DNA of 36,754 bases from Chitinispirillaceae bacterium (lineage in GTDB: Bacteria > Fibrobacterota > Chitinivibrionia > Chitinivibrionales > Chitinispirillaceae), in NCBI GenBank assembly GCA_016930275.1, contig JAFGHA010000270.1:1-36754 (forward strand), written 5' to 3'. A program made the position numbers and the translations under genes. Shown one piece after another: positions 25,384-34,534 of the stretch; within the stretch, counting starts at the first letter, position 1; each line of letters opens with the position of its first letter. The notes beneath the pieces are model-generated. The model had not been told where the DNA came from. It saw nothing but the letters and a program-made list of their open reading frames with translations, and ran no database searches.

Positions 25384-26649
25384 TCATCGGCGTGACTTGT
25401 AAAGTATCCATTCAGCGGGAGAGTTCTTCGGCGGCGCTGTGTTGAACGCCGCGATAAATGCCATCGGACTGTACCACCGGTCCGTGTTGTGATACCATCC
25501 TTTGATCAGCGCGTTGTTGAATCCTGTTTTCTCGATACCGAGGTGGAGATGGGCGAGATAGCCGCCGTTGGTGAGGGTATACGACGGTCCGATTTCGCCG
25601 ATTTTATCTCCTGTCTGCACCGTGTCACCGACGGTGACGTTATTGCGATGCGAGAGATGACCGTAGAAAACGGTAACATGCCGTTTGTCCGGAAGCCTCG
25701 ATTCAATCACCGTAAGACATCCCCAGGTCGATTCATGCTGCATCCGGACAACAATGCCGTCCATGATCGCATGAATCGGCATCCCGGGGAACAACCACCC
25801 TGAATCTTCGCCCACGTGAATACCCCACTCACCGTTTTCAAATCCGAAGGAGACGACGGGATAGTCGATGAGTGTATAGAGCCGCCGGTTGACTTTGTAC
25901 TGCTGATGCGGATAGATGCACGATCCGGTGACGGGCGGTTCCGCGGGCGGGGTGGAGAGCGTCGCACGGTAACCGATTGCCCTGAAGTCAACTTTGAAAA
26001 CATTCGGATAGAAAAGCTCCTTCCTTATCGTATCACTTTCAAACAGCGGCAGTGCGACGGGAGTCGTCGTGACGGGAGGGAGTTTTCGTGCCAGCAGGGT
26101 TTTATAAACAAATGGATTCCGCTCCTTTTTCACCAGGTTCCGAAGACAGCTGAAATGTTCCCGTGTCGTGGCCAGTTTGTTAAGTGCGGAGGCAATATAC
26201 TCCCGGAACAGCGGGTTTTCGGTAGTGTAATACCGGGAAAGGAAGGTGAACTCATCGTCCGAACCGCACTCTCCCAGACAGTATACCGAAAGCATCCTGA
26301 AAAAGATATGCACCGCAGTGTCCTGAATGATCTCTCTGAAGAGAGGTATAACTGCTGGGTCCCGGTAGGTAAAGAGTACCGGAGCGAATGCGGTGAAATT
26401 GCCGCTGGTTACCGTTTTTCCGGGAAGACATTTTTCAAACGCTCTGCGCAGTGAATCCCGTTCCGCGGCAACGGTCGCCGGAGCGAGGGTCGATTCGGGA
26501 AGATCAGAGGGGTCGATGTACAGCGAATCGGAGGTAAAGGAAACGGAACCGGAAGTGGGTTTTTTCTGATGAAAGCTGGAACAGGTTACCGCTACAGTGC
26601 TAATCAGGATAAGCAGGTGAGTAAACGTTTCTGTAGCGGTGTGATGCAT
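25384..26649 (-). CDS. M23-family (LytM/peptidase M23) metallopeptidase with HEAT-like region
   Basis: A 421-residue exported protein whose N-terminus is hydrophobic (THLLILISTVAVTCSS), possibly a lipoprotein signal although Thr before Cys is unusual. The middle (about 60-200) is helical and HEAT-like (DPAVIPLFREIIQDTAV, ENPLFREYIASALNKLA). The C-terminal M23 domain (about 260-405) has all expected metal ligands: HVGED (His278, Asp282), YGHLS, and HLHLGI, so an active endopeptidase acting on peptidoglycan cross-links is likely. The start is uncertain: ATG 26649 begins directly before the signal sequence, while an in-frame ATG at 26682 is also open, and neither has a clear Shine-Dalgarno. Inverted repeats surround this start. 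Confidence 0.82.
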   Translation of the reverse strand: MHHTATETFTHLLILISTVAVTCSSFHQKKPTSGSVSFTSDSLYIDPSDLPESTLAPATVAAERDSLRRAFEKCLPGKTVTSGNFTAFAPVLFTYRDPAVIPLFREIIQDTAVHIFFRMLSVYCLGECGSDDEFTFLSRYYTTENPLFREYIASALNKLATTREHFSCLRNLVKKERNPFVYKTLLARKLPPVTTTPVALPLFESDTIRKELFYPNVFKVDFRAIGYRATLSTPPAEPPVTGSCIYPHQQYKVNRRLYTLIDYPVVSFGFENGEWGIHVGEDSGWLFPGMPIHAIMDGIVVRMQHESTWGCLTVIESRLPDKRHVTVFYGHLSHRNNVTVGDTVQTGDKIGEIGPSYTLTNGGYLAHLHLGIEKTGFNNALIKGWYHNTDRWYSPMAFIAAFNTAPPKNSPAEWILYKSRR

Positions 26650-26702
26650 AGATTGATTATTTGATAATGTTTGTGGTATCATACCGCTACAGTAAACGTT
26701 TA
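26588..26702. repeat. Repeated ACCGCTACAG motif forming an inverted repeat at the M23 gene start
   Basis: The 10-mer ACCGCTACAG occurs at 26588-26597 and 26683-26692, and as its reverse complement at 26631-26640. The second and third copies extend into a 20-bp inverted repeat (26621-26640 with 26683-26702, one base indel) that also includes AAACGTTT. The arms flank the most likely start codon at 26649. The arrangement could be an operator or an RNA hairpin controlling initiation. Confidence 0.5.
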
Positions 26703-27150
26703 TCGGCGATGTTTTGTTTCGGAGTCGTGTGCTATCAATTGTTTAAACGTGATTTCAGCTTTGTCAAAAAGTGTCCGGACCTCTCCCGAATTATATTTTA
26801 ATGTATCAAATGGAAATCGGCAATGGTTATCATTGTTACCGGTTCAAGCTTATCATATTGGTATCAGTACAACTCTGCCGTTCGGGAAAAAAACATTCCG
26901 CCTCAAAGTACAGAACCGGCTGATGGCCGGACTCGGCAGTACGGGTAAATCGTATTTCAGTATAATGAATGCGCTTTCGGCCGGACTTATGATCGCACTG
27001 TGAAACTTGGCGGCGACGGTACCGCCACGAAACGCATCCGGTAACTCGTCTTCCAAAGAGCGGTGCAAACAATGCGACTTCTTTTCCGATTTCCGGTATA
27101 TTGCATTTTGTGAGTCCCTCCTTTGACCATTCCATCCCTCATGATTCCGT
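26703..27150. other. Intergenic stretch, possible gene remnant
   Basis: The plus strand has an open frame to 27003 whose C-terminal part (KTFRLKVQNRLMAGLGSTGK) has the alternating pattern of a beta-barrel or beta-sandwich protein. It has no credible start and I do not recognise it. I see no promoter, RNA or repeat otherwise. Confidence 0.35.
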
Positions 27151-27774
27151 TCAATGAACAAGGTCAATCACGTTACTGAACGATGCATCGGTCATCCGCA
27201 CCCGTATCAGATAGCAGCCTTGTGATAGCCCGCAGGTATTCAAATGGTAACGGCAGGTGCCTTCGGATACATGTTCATCAAACAACTGTGAGACCATTTT
27301 TCCCGATACATCATACAGAACCGCGGTTACCCGGCCGGGATAAGGCTGGAAAAGATTCATGGAGATGAAGGAAGCTGATGTGCCGAATGCTTTCACGATG
27401 CATCGTGCAGCGTATCTTGACCTACGCTTCGAACCGGGTGCAGCAATTCCCGCCATTTCCGAAAAAGGTCTTCTCCAGACCCCTTTCTCGTGGGTTCCCG
27501 CGAACAGAAAACCGTTATGTATTGCCATGGCATTCATGAAGCTGCTCGAAAAACCGGTACTGACTTTTGTCCAGCTGGTCCCGAGATCGGTTGAAAGATG
27601 AATCGAGCTTGTCGTGGAAGCGAACAGATTCTCACCGTGAGTAACCATTGCCAAGATGGTAACCCGGTCGAAATCGATCTGTTTCCATCGGATATTCTGT
27701 ATTCCGGAACGATACATACCGGATCGCACTCCGGCGATTACCGTCGTCCGTGTACCCGTGAACTTCGCGGGCAT
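27151..27774 (-). CDS. Truncated BNR/propeller-like protein with C-terminal sorting-like module
   Basis: A 207-residue frame. Residues ~10-115 hold two propeller-blade-like repeats (IHLSTDLGTSWTKVSTGF, NAMAIHNGFLFAGTHEKGVW), of the kind found in BNR/sialidase-like or Ycf48-like beta-propellers, which normally have many more blades. The last ~80 residues (GRVTAVLYDVSGKMVSQLFD..GCYLIRVRMTDASFSNVIDLV) are a C-terminal module like those of the secreted paralogues. There is no signal peptide and upstream sequence in frame is not protein-like, so this is probably the 3' remnant of a larger exported protein. AAGGA precedes the ATG at 27774, so translation is not excluded. Confidence 0.55.
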   Translation of the reverse strand: MPAKFTGTRTTVIAGVRSGMYRSGIQNIRWKQIDFDRVTILAMVTHGENLFASTTSSIHLSTDLGTSWTKVSTGFSSSFMNAMAIHNGFLFAGTHEKGVWRRPFSEMAGIAAPGSKRRSRYAARCIVKAFGTSASFISMNLFQPYPGRVTAVLYDVSGKMVSQLFDEHVSEGTCRYHLNTCGLSQGCYLIRVRMTDASFSNVIDLVH

Positions 27775-27879
27775 TCCGTTTTCCTTCAGTGAGAAAATGA
27801 AAAAAACGGAGTAACGGCGAAATGTCTGGCGCTGCCGCCGGGAGAGGCCGTTCCGCCTGTAACGACGACCGGAGAAGAA

Positions 27880-28197
27880 CTACGCCAGCAGGTCGATCAC
27901 TTCACCCGTCATTTTATCCTGCACCTTGATAGTCGCGAGATTGGCGCCCTGGGTGTTTTTATTGTTGTTGAGTTCGACCATCTCGGTGGCGAGATCGGTA
28001 TTCGAGAGGGTTACCGAGTCGTTGGGCGTTTTGTTGATGGCGGCGATGCGGGTTCCCGCGGGTTGCATGCCGGTTTGAACCGGCGATGCCTGGCTGTAGC
28101 CCGGCGTGTTGATGTTGGCGATATCATTCGCTGCAATATCCGTTCTGAGTTTGGATGCCTGAACTCCCGAAAGTGCTGCCGCTGCTGAAATATTCAT
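27880..28197 (-). CDS. Small FlgC/flagellar-rod-like protein
   Basis: A 105-residue protein with both ends of a flagellar axial protein. The N-terminal helix carries the hallmark ANDIANINTPGYSQ (family signature A.N.AN..T.GY), and the C-terminal helix reads TDLATEMVELNNNKN..NLATIKVQDKMTGEVIDL, as in rod and hook proteins such as FlgC. It lacks most of the usual middle domain and is shorter than FlgC (about 130-150 residues). GGGAGG precedes the start by 7 bases, so it should be well translated. No other flagellar gene is nearby. It may be an orphan rod-like subunit or a protein repurposed from the flagellar axial family. Confidence 0.75.
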   Translation of the reverse strand: MNISAAAALSGVQASKLRTDIAANDIANINTPGYSQASPVQTGMQPAGTRIAAINKTPNDSVTLSNTDLATEMVELNNNKNTQGANLATIKVQDKMTGEVIDLLA

Positions 28198-28277
28198 GGA
28201 AAACCTCCCGTTGCTGAAATACCGGGGTAGATACTCAATATCCGTTCAGAATACAGCAAAAAAGGTCGCGCATACTT

Positions 28278-28371
28278 CCCTTCGATAACCCCAGGGTAAA
28301 CTCAGGCTCAGCATGTGCTGCCTTTTGGAATAAATTACAGTTATTCCGCTCACCCTGAGCCTGTCGAAGGG
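28278..28371. repeat. Imperfect palindromic intergenic element containing CACCCTGAGCCTGTCGAAGGG
   Basis: The ends CCCTTCGA (28278-28285) and TCGAAGGG (28364-28371) are reverse complements. Internally GGAATAA and TTATTCC (about 28327-28347) form another 7-bp stem, and GGCTCA-type blocks pair partly. The right arm belongs to a widespread intergenic repeat family found across many bacterial phyla. The element lies between the FlgC-like gene and the hybrid kinase stop, so it may also be a 3' structure of the kinase mRNA. Confidence 0.7.
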
Positions 28372-28431
28372 TGCAGGATGACAGCATTCCGAACAGATAC
28401 CACTTAAGTATACCGGAAAACCGGTGGGCTA

Positions 28432-31400
28432 TCAACCGGTATTCCGGTTACGATCAGTGTCGGAAATATGCGAAGAGGCGCTTTCGAGGAAATTCCGGTA
28501 ATCACGTTGAATCTGTTCAACCAGACGGCTGGTCTCGTTATCGATGGAACGGATGAGTTCAAGACGCGCGGCGGTCAGGCCCATCGCGGTCGCACCAACG
28601 GTGAGGGCGCTGCTTTTAAGCGTGTGGGCCGTTTCATTGAGTGCCTTTATCGAGCCGTCACGGGCTTTCACCTCTATCTGTTGGAGATATAGGGGAGCCT
28701 GTTCCACAAAAAGCGCGATCGCCTGGTTGACGATTTCCCGGTCGTTGTCCATATACGAGAGTGCCGCTTCGAGATCGAAGCAGGGGGTCGGACCGGAGGA
28801 CGCCGGTACGGTGAGGGGGGGCGGCGGCACCGTTTGTGTCGCGTAATGGTCGATAATATGCTGCAGATCGTTGAGATGAAACGGTTTTATGAGATAGCCG
28901 TTGATGCCGGTGGCGGTACATCGGTCGAGATCTTCCTGTGTGGCCGCGGCGGTGAGTGCGATCAGCGGAATAGTACTGTTACGCTGGTCCGCGTTACCGG
29001 AACGAATGGCGGCAGCGGTGCGGTACCCGTCGAGTACGGGCATGTGCAGATCGAGCAGTACCAGGTCGAACCGTTTCTTTTTCAGCAGGTCGATACCGAT
29101 CCGGCCGTTTTCTGCGGAAGTGACCGTATGGCCCATTTTTTCGAGCATCGTGGTGACCACCACTCGGTTCATCGGGTTGTCCTCCATGAGGAGAATACGG
29201 ATGGGCCGTTCCGCAACGGGAAACGGTACCGGCGACGTTTCAGGAAGGTCTGCACCGGAAGAACGGGCGGCGGCACCGCTCACGGCAGCTGCATGTTCGA
29301 ACTGCAGACAGGCGTTGAAGGTCGATCCTTTTCCGGGAATACTGTTCACGGTGATATCTCCGCCCATCAGCTGCGCAAGACGCCGGCTGATGGACAGACC
29401 CAGTCCGCTGCCCCCGTACCGGCGATGTTCCGAACAGTCCATCTGGGTGAACGGTTCGAACAGTTTCTCCCATTTGTCTTCGGGAATACCGATCCCGGTA
29501 TCGGTGACGGCGAAACCGAGCGTGATACCCGTCGGCTCTTTTTTTATTACCTCCACCGATAGCGAGATGGAGCCTTCCTCGGTGAATTTGATGGCATTAC
29601 CGATCAGGTTGAGGAGGATCTGTCGCAGACGGCCGGGATCACCGTATAGGGCGGTCGGAACATCGGGAGCAATTCTGACCGAAAACGCGAGTTTTTTCTC
29701 GGAGAGCTGATAGGTGTTGATCGATGAGACTCCGGTGATGATATCGCCAAGAGTGAAATCGACTTTTTCGAGCGACGCTTTCTGCGCCTCGATTTTAGAG
29801 AGGTCGAGAATATCGTTGAGCAACGTGAGCAGTGCATTGGCACACGATTGCACCGATGCGGTATAGGTGCGTTGTTCGCTGCTCTGCGACGTCAGCTGCA
29901 GCAGTTCCGACATGCCGATAATCCCGTTGATCGGGGTACGGATTTCGTGGCTCATGTTGGCGAGGAACTGCGATTTGAGCCGGTTCGCCGTTTCAGCCGT
30001 TTCCCGCGCGGTTACCTGATCGGTAATGTCGAGAAACGACAGTATGGTTCCTCCGACCGAACCGTCGCCCTTGTAAAAACAGGACTGGTTGATGATGAAA
30101 TGGCCGTACTTCCCGTCGGCGTAAGGGAGTTTCGCTTCCGCCCGCTGCGAAGTTCCCTCGCTCACAAGGCGCTCTTCGAGCCGCTCGAATAACGGTTGCA
30201 CCTTGTCGGGCCAGAGTTTCGCGTTCTGTTTGCCGATGAGCAGTTCACGTTTAATGCCGGTCATCACTTCGAACGCGCTGTTGCATCCGAGAATACCCAG
30301 CTGCCGGTCTTTATAGAGCACCGGGTTGGGCAGCGCCGCGATAAGCGACTCGAGGAACCGGTTCTGGTCAATAAGTGATTCCTCTATATACTGCCGCTGC
30401 AGGATGGCCGACGCCTGCATGATATACGTCTCGATGAATTCGGGATCGGAAATGTCGTACCCTTTACGGGTGAAAAGAAAGATACCGCCGAAGAGGCGCC
30501 GGTTGTAACAGAACCCGATGGAGTAGGAGCCGGAAATACCGACCAGCTGTTCGAGAGCGCCGGTGATTTTAACGGGGAGCTCCGGACTGGCCAGATCACT
30601 GAATCCTTTTTTATGGTGGATCAGTTTACTGTTTGAAAGTTCCCGGTGCGCATCTGATGTCAAGGTGAAGGTCTTTCCGACGGGATGAAATTTCAGCAGT
30701 GCCGTGGCGCGTGAAAGCAGCGACTGATCGATACCGTAGATGCCTTTGATGGTCAACGAGAGATCATGCATCTCAAAGACGAGGATAATGCTGTGTGATA
30801 TCATTTTTACGAGATTGGTACCGATATAGTCATAAATTTTTTCGCTGTCCGACAGGTTAAGGAGGGTAAAAGCGTTGCTGCTGAGTGTCGAGATCCGTTG
30901 TTCACTGTTTTTTATATCCAGAAGCGCCTTCTGGAGACTTTCGTTCCGCGTGCTGAGTTTCCGCCGGGCAAGAGAACGGGAGTGTTCAATCAGTGCGGCG
31001 ATAACGCTGAGGGCTAGAAAACTGTCGATGAAACGTATCTTCAGAGCACGGGAATAGACCGGCATCCACGGCAGTACCCCGGGAGGCATGAGAAAAAGCA
31101 GCAGGCACGCCGCCAGGAAGAGTCCCGTTATGATAATTCCCCTTTTCATCCCCATAAGGAATAGAGCGCAGAGGGGAAAAGAGAACGCCCAGATGTACCC
31201 GGTCGCTTCTCTTCCGCCGTTTGCAATCAGAATAAGAAAGATGACCGAAAGCAGCAGGAGACTTGAAGAGCGGGAATACCGGCTGCTCACTCTACCGGTA
31301 AGCAGAAGCGCCAGGTTCACCAGCGCGAGAACGACGCAGCCGATATCGGTGAGAAACTCTACGGGACTGCTTTTCAAAAATGAGGTTACACCGAACAGGC

Positions 31401-31518
31401 ATCCGTTAAGGATGACCATCAGGAGCATGATGAAAATCAGGAGTTTATTATGCAGGGGGTCGGGAAGTTCACGGTCGTGTTCCGCACTACTCTCAGTTCC
31501 AGCACTCAAATTCGCCAT
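28432..31518 (-). CDS. Hybrid sensor histidine kinase (TM-PAS-HisKA-HATPase-REC-HPt)
   Basis: A 1028-residue three-step phosphorelay protein. The N-terminal ~200 residues form about six membrane helices. A GAF-like region (~245-400) is followed by a PAS domain (~405-510; [19 protein letters not shown]). HisKA has the phospho-acceptor His524 in [15 protein letters not shown]. The ATPase domain carries [16 protein letters not shown] and [10 protein letters not shown] complete receiver follows (LLMEDN, phospho-Asp823 in [11 protein letters not shown], Lys in LIKPF). A C-terminal HPt domain ends the protein, with His965 in TAHTLKSSA. All catalytic residues are present. ATG 31518 is preferred over an in-frame ATG 32 codons upstream, since the upstream codons look non-coding; the Shine-Dalgarno is weak. 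No separate response regulator is adjacent, so the final output partner is elsewhere. Confidence 0.95.
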   Translation of the reverse strand: MANLSAGTESSAEHDRELPDPLHNKLLIFIMLLMVILNGCLFGVTSFLKSSPVEFLTDIGCVVLALVNLALLLTGRVSSRYSRSSSLLLLSVIFLILIANGGREATGYIWAFSFPLCALFLMGMKRGIIITGLFLAACLLLFLMPPGVLPWMPVYSRALKIRFIDSFLALSVIAALIEHSRSLARRKLSTRNESLQKALLDIKNSEQRISTLSSNAFTLLNLSDSEKIYDYIGTNLVKMISHSIILVFEMHDLSLTIKGIYGIDQSLLSRATALLKFHPVGKTFTLTSDAHRELSNSKLIHHKKGFSDLASPELPVKITGALEQLVGISGSYSIGFCYNRRLFGGIFLFTRKGYDISDPEFIETYIMQASAILQRQYIEESLIDQNRFLESLIAALPNPVLYKDRQLGILGCNSAFEVMTGIKRELLIGKQNAKLWPDKVQPLFERLEERLVSEGTSQRAEAKLPYADGKYGHFIINQSCFYKGDGSVGGTILSFLDITDQVTARETAETANRLKSQFLANMSHEIRTPINGIIGMSELLQLTSQSSEQRTYTASVQSCANALLTLLNDILDLSKIEAQKASLEKVDFTLGDIITGVSSINTYQLSEKKLAFSVRIAPDVPTALYGDPGRLRQILLNLIGNAIKFTEEGSISLSVEVIKKEPTGITLGFAVTDTGIGIPEDKWEKLFEPFTQMDCSEHRRYGGSGLGLSISRRLAQLMGGDITVNSIPGKGSTFNACLQFEHAAAVSGAAARSSGADLPETSPVPFPVAERPIRILLMEDNPMNRVVVTTMLEKMGHTVTSAENGRIGIDLLKKKRFDLVLLDLHMPVLDGYRTAAAIRSGNADQRNSTIPLIALTAAATQEDLDRCTATGINGYLIKPFHLNDLQHIIDHYATQTVPPPPLTVPASSGPTPCFDLEAALSYMDNDREIVNQAIALFVEQAPLYLQQIEVKARDGSIKALNETAHTLKSSALTVGATAMGLTAARLELIRSIDNETSRLVEQIQRDYRNFLESASSHISDTDRNRNTG

Positions 31519-32094
31519 ATACAACACACCAATCACTGATGGAGCTGATAAAAACAATCGGGCAGATCCGGATTTCCATTTACCAATATACCACACACTC
31601 GCTGAATGAGGCAAAACAGCGATTGCCTGGGTGAAGTCGAGTCATGGACCTCCCGCCGGAGGTGTATTCATGATGATTGTAAGGAGCTGATACGATACTG
31701 CTATTCCGGCAATTACCTTCTCGCTCTGTTTTCAGACGTTCTTCCACGGTGGCCGGAACGGAAGATAAAAACATTCAAGCCGATCCCGCCCGGCTGGACG
31801 AAGTATAAACAAGAACTGCGGGTACCTTTTGATTGCCGAAATAATAATATACTGTTTGTTTTTTCCGGTTGTCGAATTTCCGTGCGGAAGGGTGAAATCC
31901 GGCTGTCGGGAAGGAGCGGTATCACGTTATCCTGACGGGAAAAGAGGTGTACACGTTTATTTGGTACAGCAAACCGAGCGAGAGTATTTTTACCACAACC
32001 GGCTGCAATCCGATGGTGCCCGGACAGGAAGCACCGTCGGACACGGCGGCATGCGACGATCTAATAATTTTTATCGGAAACCGGTGGACCGGCT
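31519..32094. other. Divergent intergenic stretch with a possible decayed gene
   Basis: Between the hybrid kinase and the nuclease-family gene. On the plus strand about 31900-32180 reads GKERYHVILTGKEVYTFIW then TTTGCNPMVPGQEAPSDTAA, which looks protein-like, with the upstream part shifted to another frame. I could not assign a family. The promoter for the 32095-36564 run should lie here, but I see no convincing hexamers. Confidence 0.4.
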
Positions 32095-32571
32095 ATGATG
32101 ATTCAGATGGAAATAACCTCTTTTGCGCTGGATACAGGGAGAAATACTCCCGTTATTATATTGAAAGAAAAGAGCGGTGAGCGGACATTGCCGGTTCCCG
32201 TCGGACCTCTGGAGGCCGGGGCCATAGCCATACAGTCGCTCGATGTTACTCCGGAAAAACCGCTTTCGATCGATCTCGCGAAACTGATTATGGAACAGCT
32301 TGGCGGCAGGTTGCGCCATGTAGTCATTCATGATATAGTGGATCAAAGTCTTCTGGCACGTCTGAACATCGTGTCGGAAAAAGGCACCGCCGTCATCGAG
32401 TGTCGGCCGAGTGACGCGATCGCCATGGCGATGCGTTGCGACGCACCGTTGTTTGTTGAAGAGATGCTGCTCAACAGAGATGCCGACGGAAAAAAAACTC
32501 CTGAGCAGGACCTGCGCAGGAGAATACGTACCATGGATACCATTGATTTCGGTTCCTACTTTCTGGAGTAA
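32095..32571 (+). CDS. Bifunctional nuclease family protein (DUF151)
   Basis: A 158-residue cytoplasmic protein of the bifunctional nuclease/DUF151 family. The conserved core is visible: VIILKEKSGERTLPVPVG, GPLEAGAIAIQ, then RPSDAIAMAMRCDAPLFV, a strongly conserved family signature. Characterised relatives have RNase and DNase activity, but most bacterial members are of unknown role. The start ATG at 32095 is followed by in-frame ATGs at 32098 and 32107, so the true start may be one of these. It ends 3 bp before the next gene, whose Shine-Dalgarno (GGAG) lies inside this gene's last codons, so the two are co-translated. Confidence 0.9.
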   Translation: MMIQMEITSFALDTGRNTPVIILKEKSGERTLPVPVGPLEAGAIAIQSLDVTPEKPLSIDLAKLIMEQLGGRLRHVVIHDIVDQSLLARLNIVSEKGTAVIECRPSDAIAMAMRCDAPLFVEEMLLNRDADGKKTPEQDLRRRIRTMDTIDFGSYFLE

Positions 32572-32574
32572 AAT

Positions 32575-34356
32575 ATGAAAATTTCACGGGTGATTCCGGT
32601 TGTTGCGGTATTTTTACTGACGTCGGCCGTCTGCGGAGCAACGACTACCCTCGATAGATCAATTCGTTTATATCAGGAGGGAAAGTACGATTCCACCATC
32701 ACGGTGATACGGAACTATCTGCGCCGAAGCGGACAGAAGGAGCAGTCGGAACAACTGGTACCGCTGGTTACCGAGGCACTGGTGCGGCAGGGAGAATATG
32801 TTTCGGCGCACCGGCTCTTTTCGATGTTCAGAATCCGCTACCCCCAGTCACCGTTCATCGCCCGGCTCTGGTATGTCGAAGGGGTGGCGCTTGCACGGGA
32901 GGAGAAGTTTGCCGAGGCGATCACCGCGTTTTCGATGGCGCTCACCATCGGTGTTTCTCCCGAGCTTGAATCGCTCGTTATAGAAAATACCCGTAAAATA
33001 TGTCCCCGGCTTGCCAACGAAGAGTTCATGGAACTCTCTTCCCGCGACCTGGACGGCCGGCTTCTCGAGATTGTCAAATTCTACGAAGTGGAACAGCTGA
33101 TCTCCATCGGGCAGTTCGGAAAAGCGCAGAGCAGTGCCGATGAATTCCGCACCCGTTTTCCCCGTTCGAGATACTTCTCGTCGCTGCGGGATCTGATGGA
33201 TCGTGCGCGTGAAGCGCAGAAAAGCACGACACAGATCGGCATTCTCGCACCTGTTTCAGGTGACGAAGCGGAAATCGGCAAACGGGTGGTGCAGGGAGTT
33301 CAGCTTGCGATCGCGGAGCTGCAGCCGCCCGGAGGACAGACGGTGAAAAGCGTGATTCTTGACACCCGCGGCAGCATGATCGCCACCGCGAAAAAAACGA
33401 AGGAACTTCTCGATGAGCACAAGGTGTCGCTCGTGGTCGGGCCGGTGCTCAGTCAGACCGCCACCGTTACGGCGGCGATGCTGATCGACAAACCCGCGGT
33501 GATGATTTCACCGACCGCCACCGACGAGGGAATCGCCGATATCGGGAACAACATTTTCCAGATGAACGTGACGATCGGCGTGCTCGGCAGAAAGATCGCC
33601 CGCTATGCGATCGAGAATCTCGCGATCAAGGAGTTCGTCATCATGGCGCCGCAGACGCCGTATGGAGAGATCCTCGCCAGGAGTTTCAAGGAAGAGCTGG
33701 CAAAAAGGAATCTTGATGTCGTTGCCGAGGAATACTTCGAGGAAGGAGCGAACGACTACCGCGAACAGTTCAACCGCATACGGCATAAGCTCCTCGTTCG
33801 GCATCTCGAACGGGTCGCGATTGAACGGGGTACCGATTTCAAAGGAACCATCAGCCGCCGCGACAGTATTCTCTACCTCGATTCGACGCTTGCGGTCGGC
33901 GGTTTTTTCATGCCGGCCGATGCCGAAGACGTCGTGATGCTGGCGCCCCAGGTGATCTTTCACCGGATCCGCACACAGCTGCTGGGGTCGAGCGGGTGGC
34001 ATCAGGAGAAGGTGATCAAGGACGGTAAACGGTATGTACTCAATACGATGATTTCGACCTCGTTCGATCTCGACCAGAACAGAAAAGAGTGGCAGACGTT
34101 CGCGAAGAACTATAAAAGCCGGTTTAACAGCGAGCCCGACCGGATCGCCGCTCTCGGTTATGACGCCGCCGCGATGATCATGAAGGCGATCAGGGAAACC
34201 GGCAGCGACAATCCGGACCGGATCCGGGATGTGCTGTCGAAAACGACCCGGTATCAGGGCCTTTCGGGAGTGGTCTCATTCGAACCCGATCGACATGCCA
34301 ACAGTGAGTCGGCGGTATACAAGATCACCAACGACGGTTTCGTCCGGGTTCAGTAA
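32575..34356 (+). CDS. TPR plus periplasmic-binding-fold protein, LpoA-like
   Basis: A 593-residue exported protein. A signal peptide (MKISRVIPVVAVFLLTSAVC) precedes about 190 residues of TPR-type helices (LYQEGKYDSTITVIRNYL, EALVRQGEYVSAHRLFSMF). A type I periplasmic-binding (LivK-like) fold runs from about residue 220 to the end (TQIGILAPVSGDEAEIGKRV, LVVGPVLSQTATVTAAM, EFVIMAPQTPYGE, GYDAAAMIMKAI). This TPR + binding-protein architecture is that of LpoA, the outer-membrane activator of penicillin-binding protein 1A. It is also that of some ABC substrate-binding proteins with appended TPRs. No classical lipobox is evident, unlike LpoA. The next genes encode FtsX and an EnvC-like protein, so a role in peptidoglycan synthesis or hydrolysis control fits better than amino-acid transport. 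Confidence 0.8.
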   Translation: MKISRVIPVVAVFLLTSAVCGATTTLDRSIRLYQEGKYDSTITVIRNYLRRSGQKEQSEQLVPLVTEALVRQGEYVSAHRLFSMFRIRYPQSPFIARLWYVEGVALAREEKFAEAITAFSMALTIGVSPELESLVIENTRKICPRLANEEFMELSSRDLDGRLLEIVKFYEVEQLISIGQFGKAQSSADEFRTRFPRSRYFSSLRDLMDRAREAQKSTTQIGILAPVSGDEAEIGKRVVQGVQLAIAELQPPGGQTVKSVILDTRGSMIATAKKTKELLDEHKVSLVVGPVLSQTATVTAAMLIDKPAVMISPTATDEGIADIGNNIFQMNVTIGVLGRKIARYAIENLAIKEFVIMAPQTPYGEILARSFKEELAKRNLDVVAEEYFEEGANDYREQFNRIRHKLLVRHLERVAIERGTDFKGTISRRDSILYLDSTLAVGGFFMPADAEDVVMLAPQVIFHRIRTQLLGSSGWHQEKVIKDGKRYVLNTMISTSFDLDQNRKEWQTFAKNYKSRFNSEPDRIAALGYDAAAMIMKAIRETGSDNPDRIRDVLSKTTRYQGLSGVVSFEPDRHANSESAVYKITNDGFVRVQ

Positions 34357-34534
34357 ACGGTTTTTGCCGTTCCGGCATTGCCCCGGGATTGGTGGCGAAT
34401 GCTTCCCACCGTTATCCGTTGCGACAGACAGACACGGTCCGATTGCCGGTTCGCCCGGCCAGTGAATTGAAAACAGGCTGCACTGCCGTGCAGATCGTAT
34501 TCACCCGATCCGACAGGAAAGTTCCGTCAGCACC

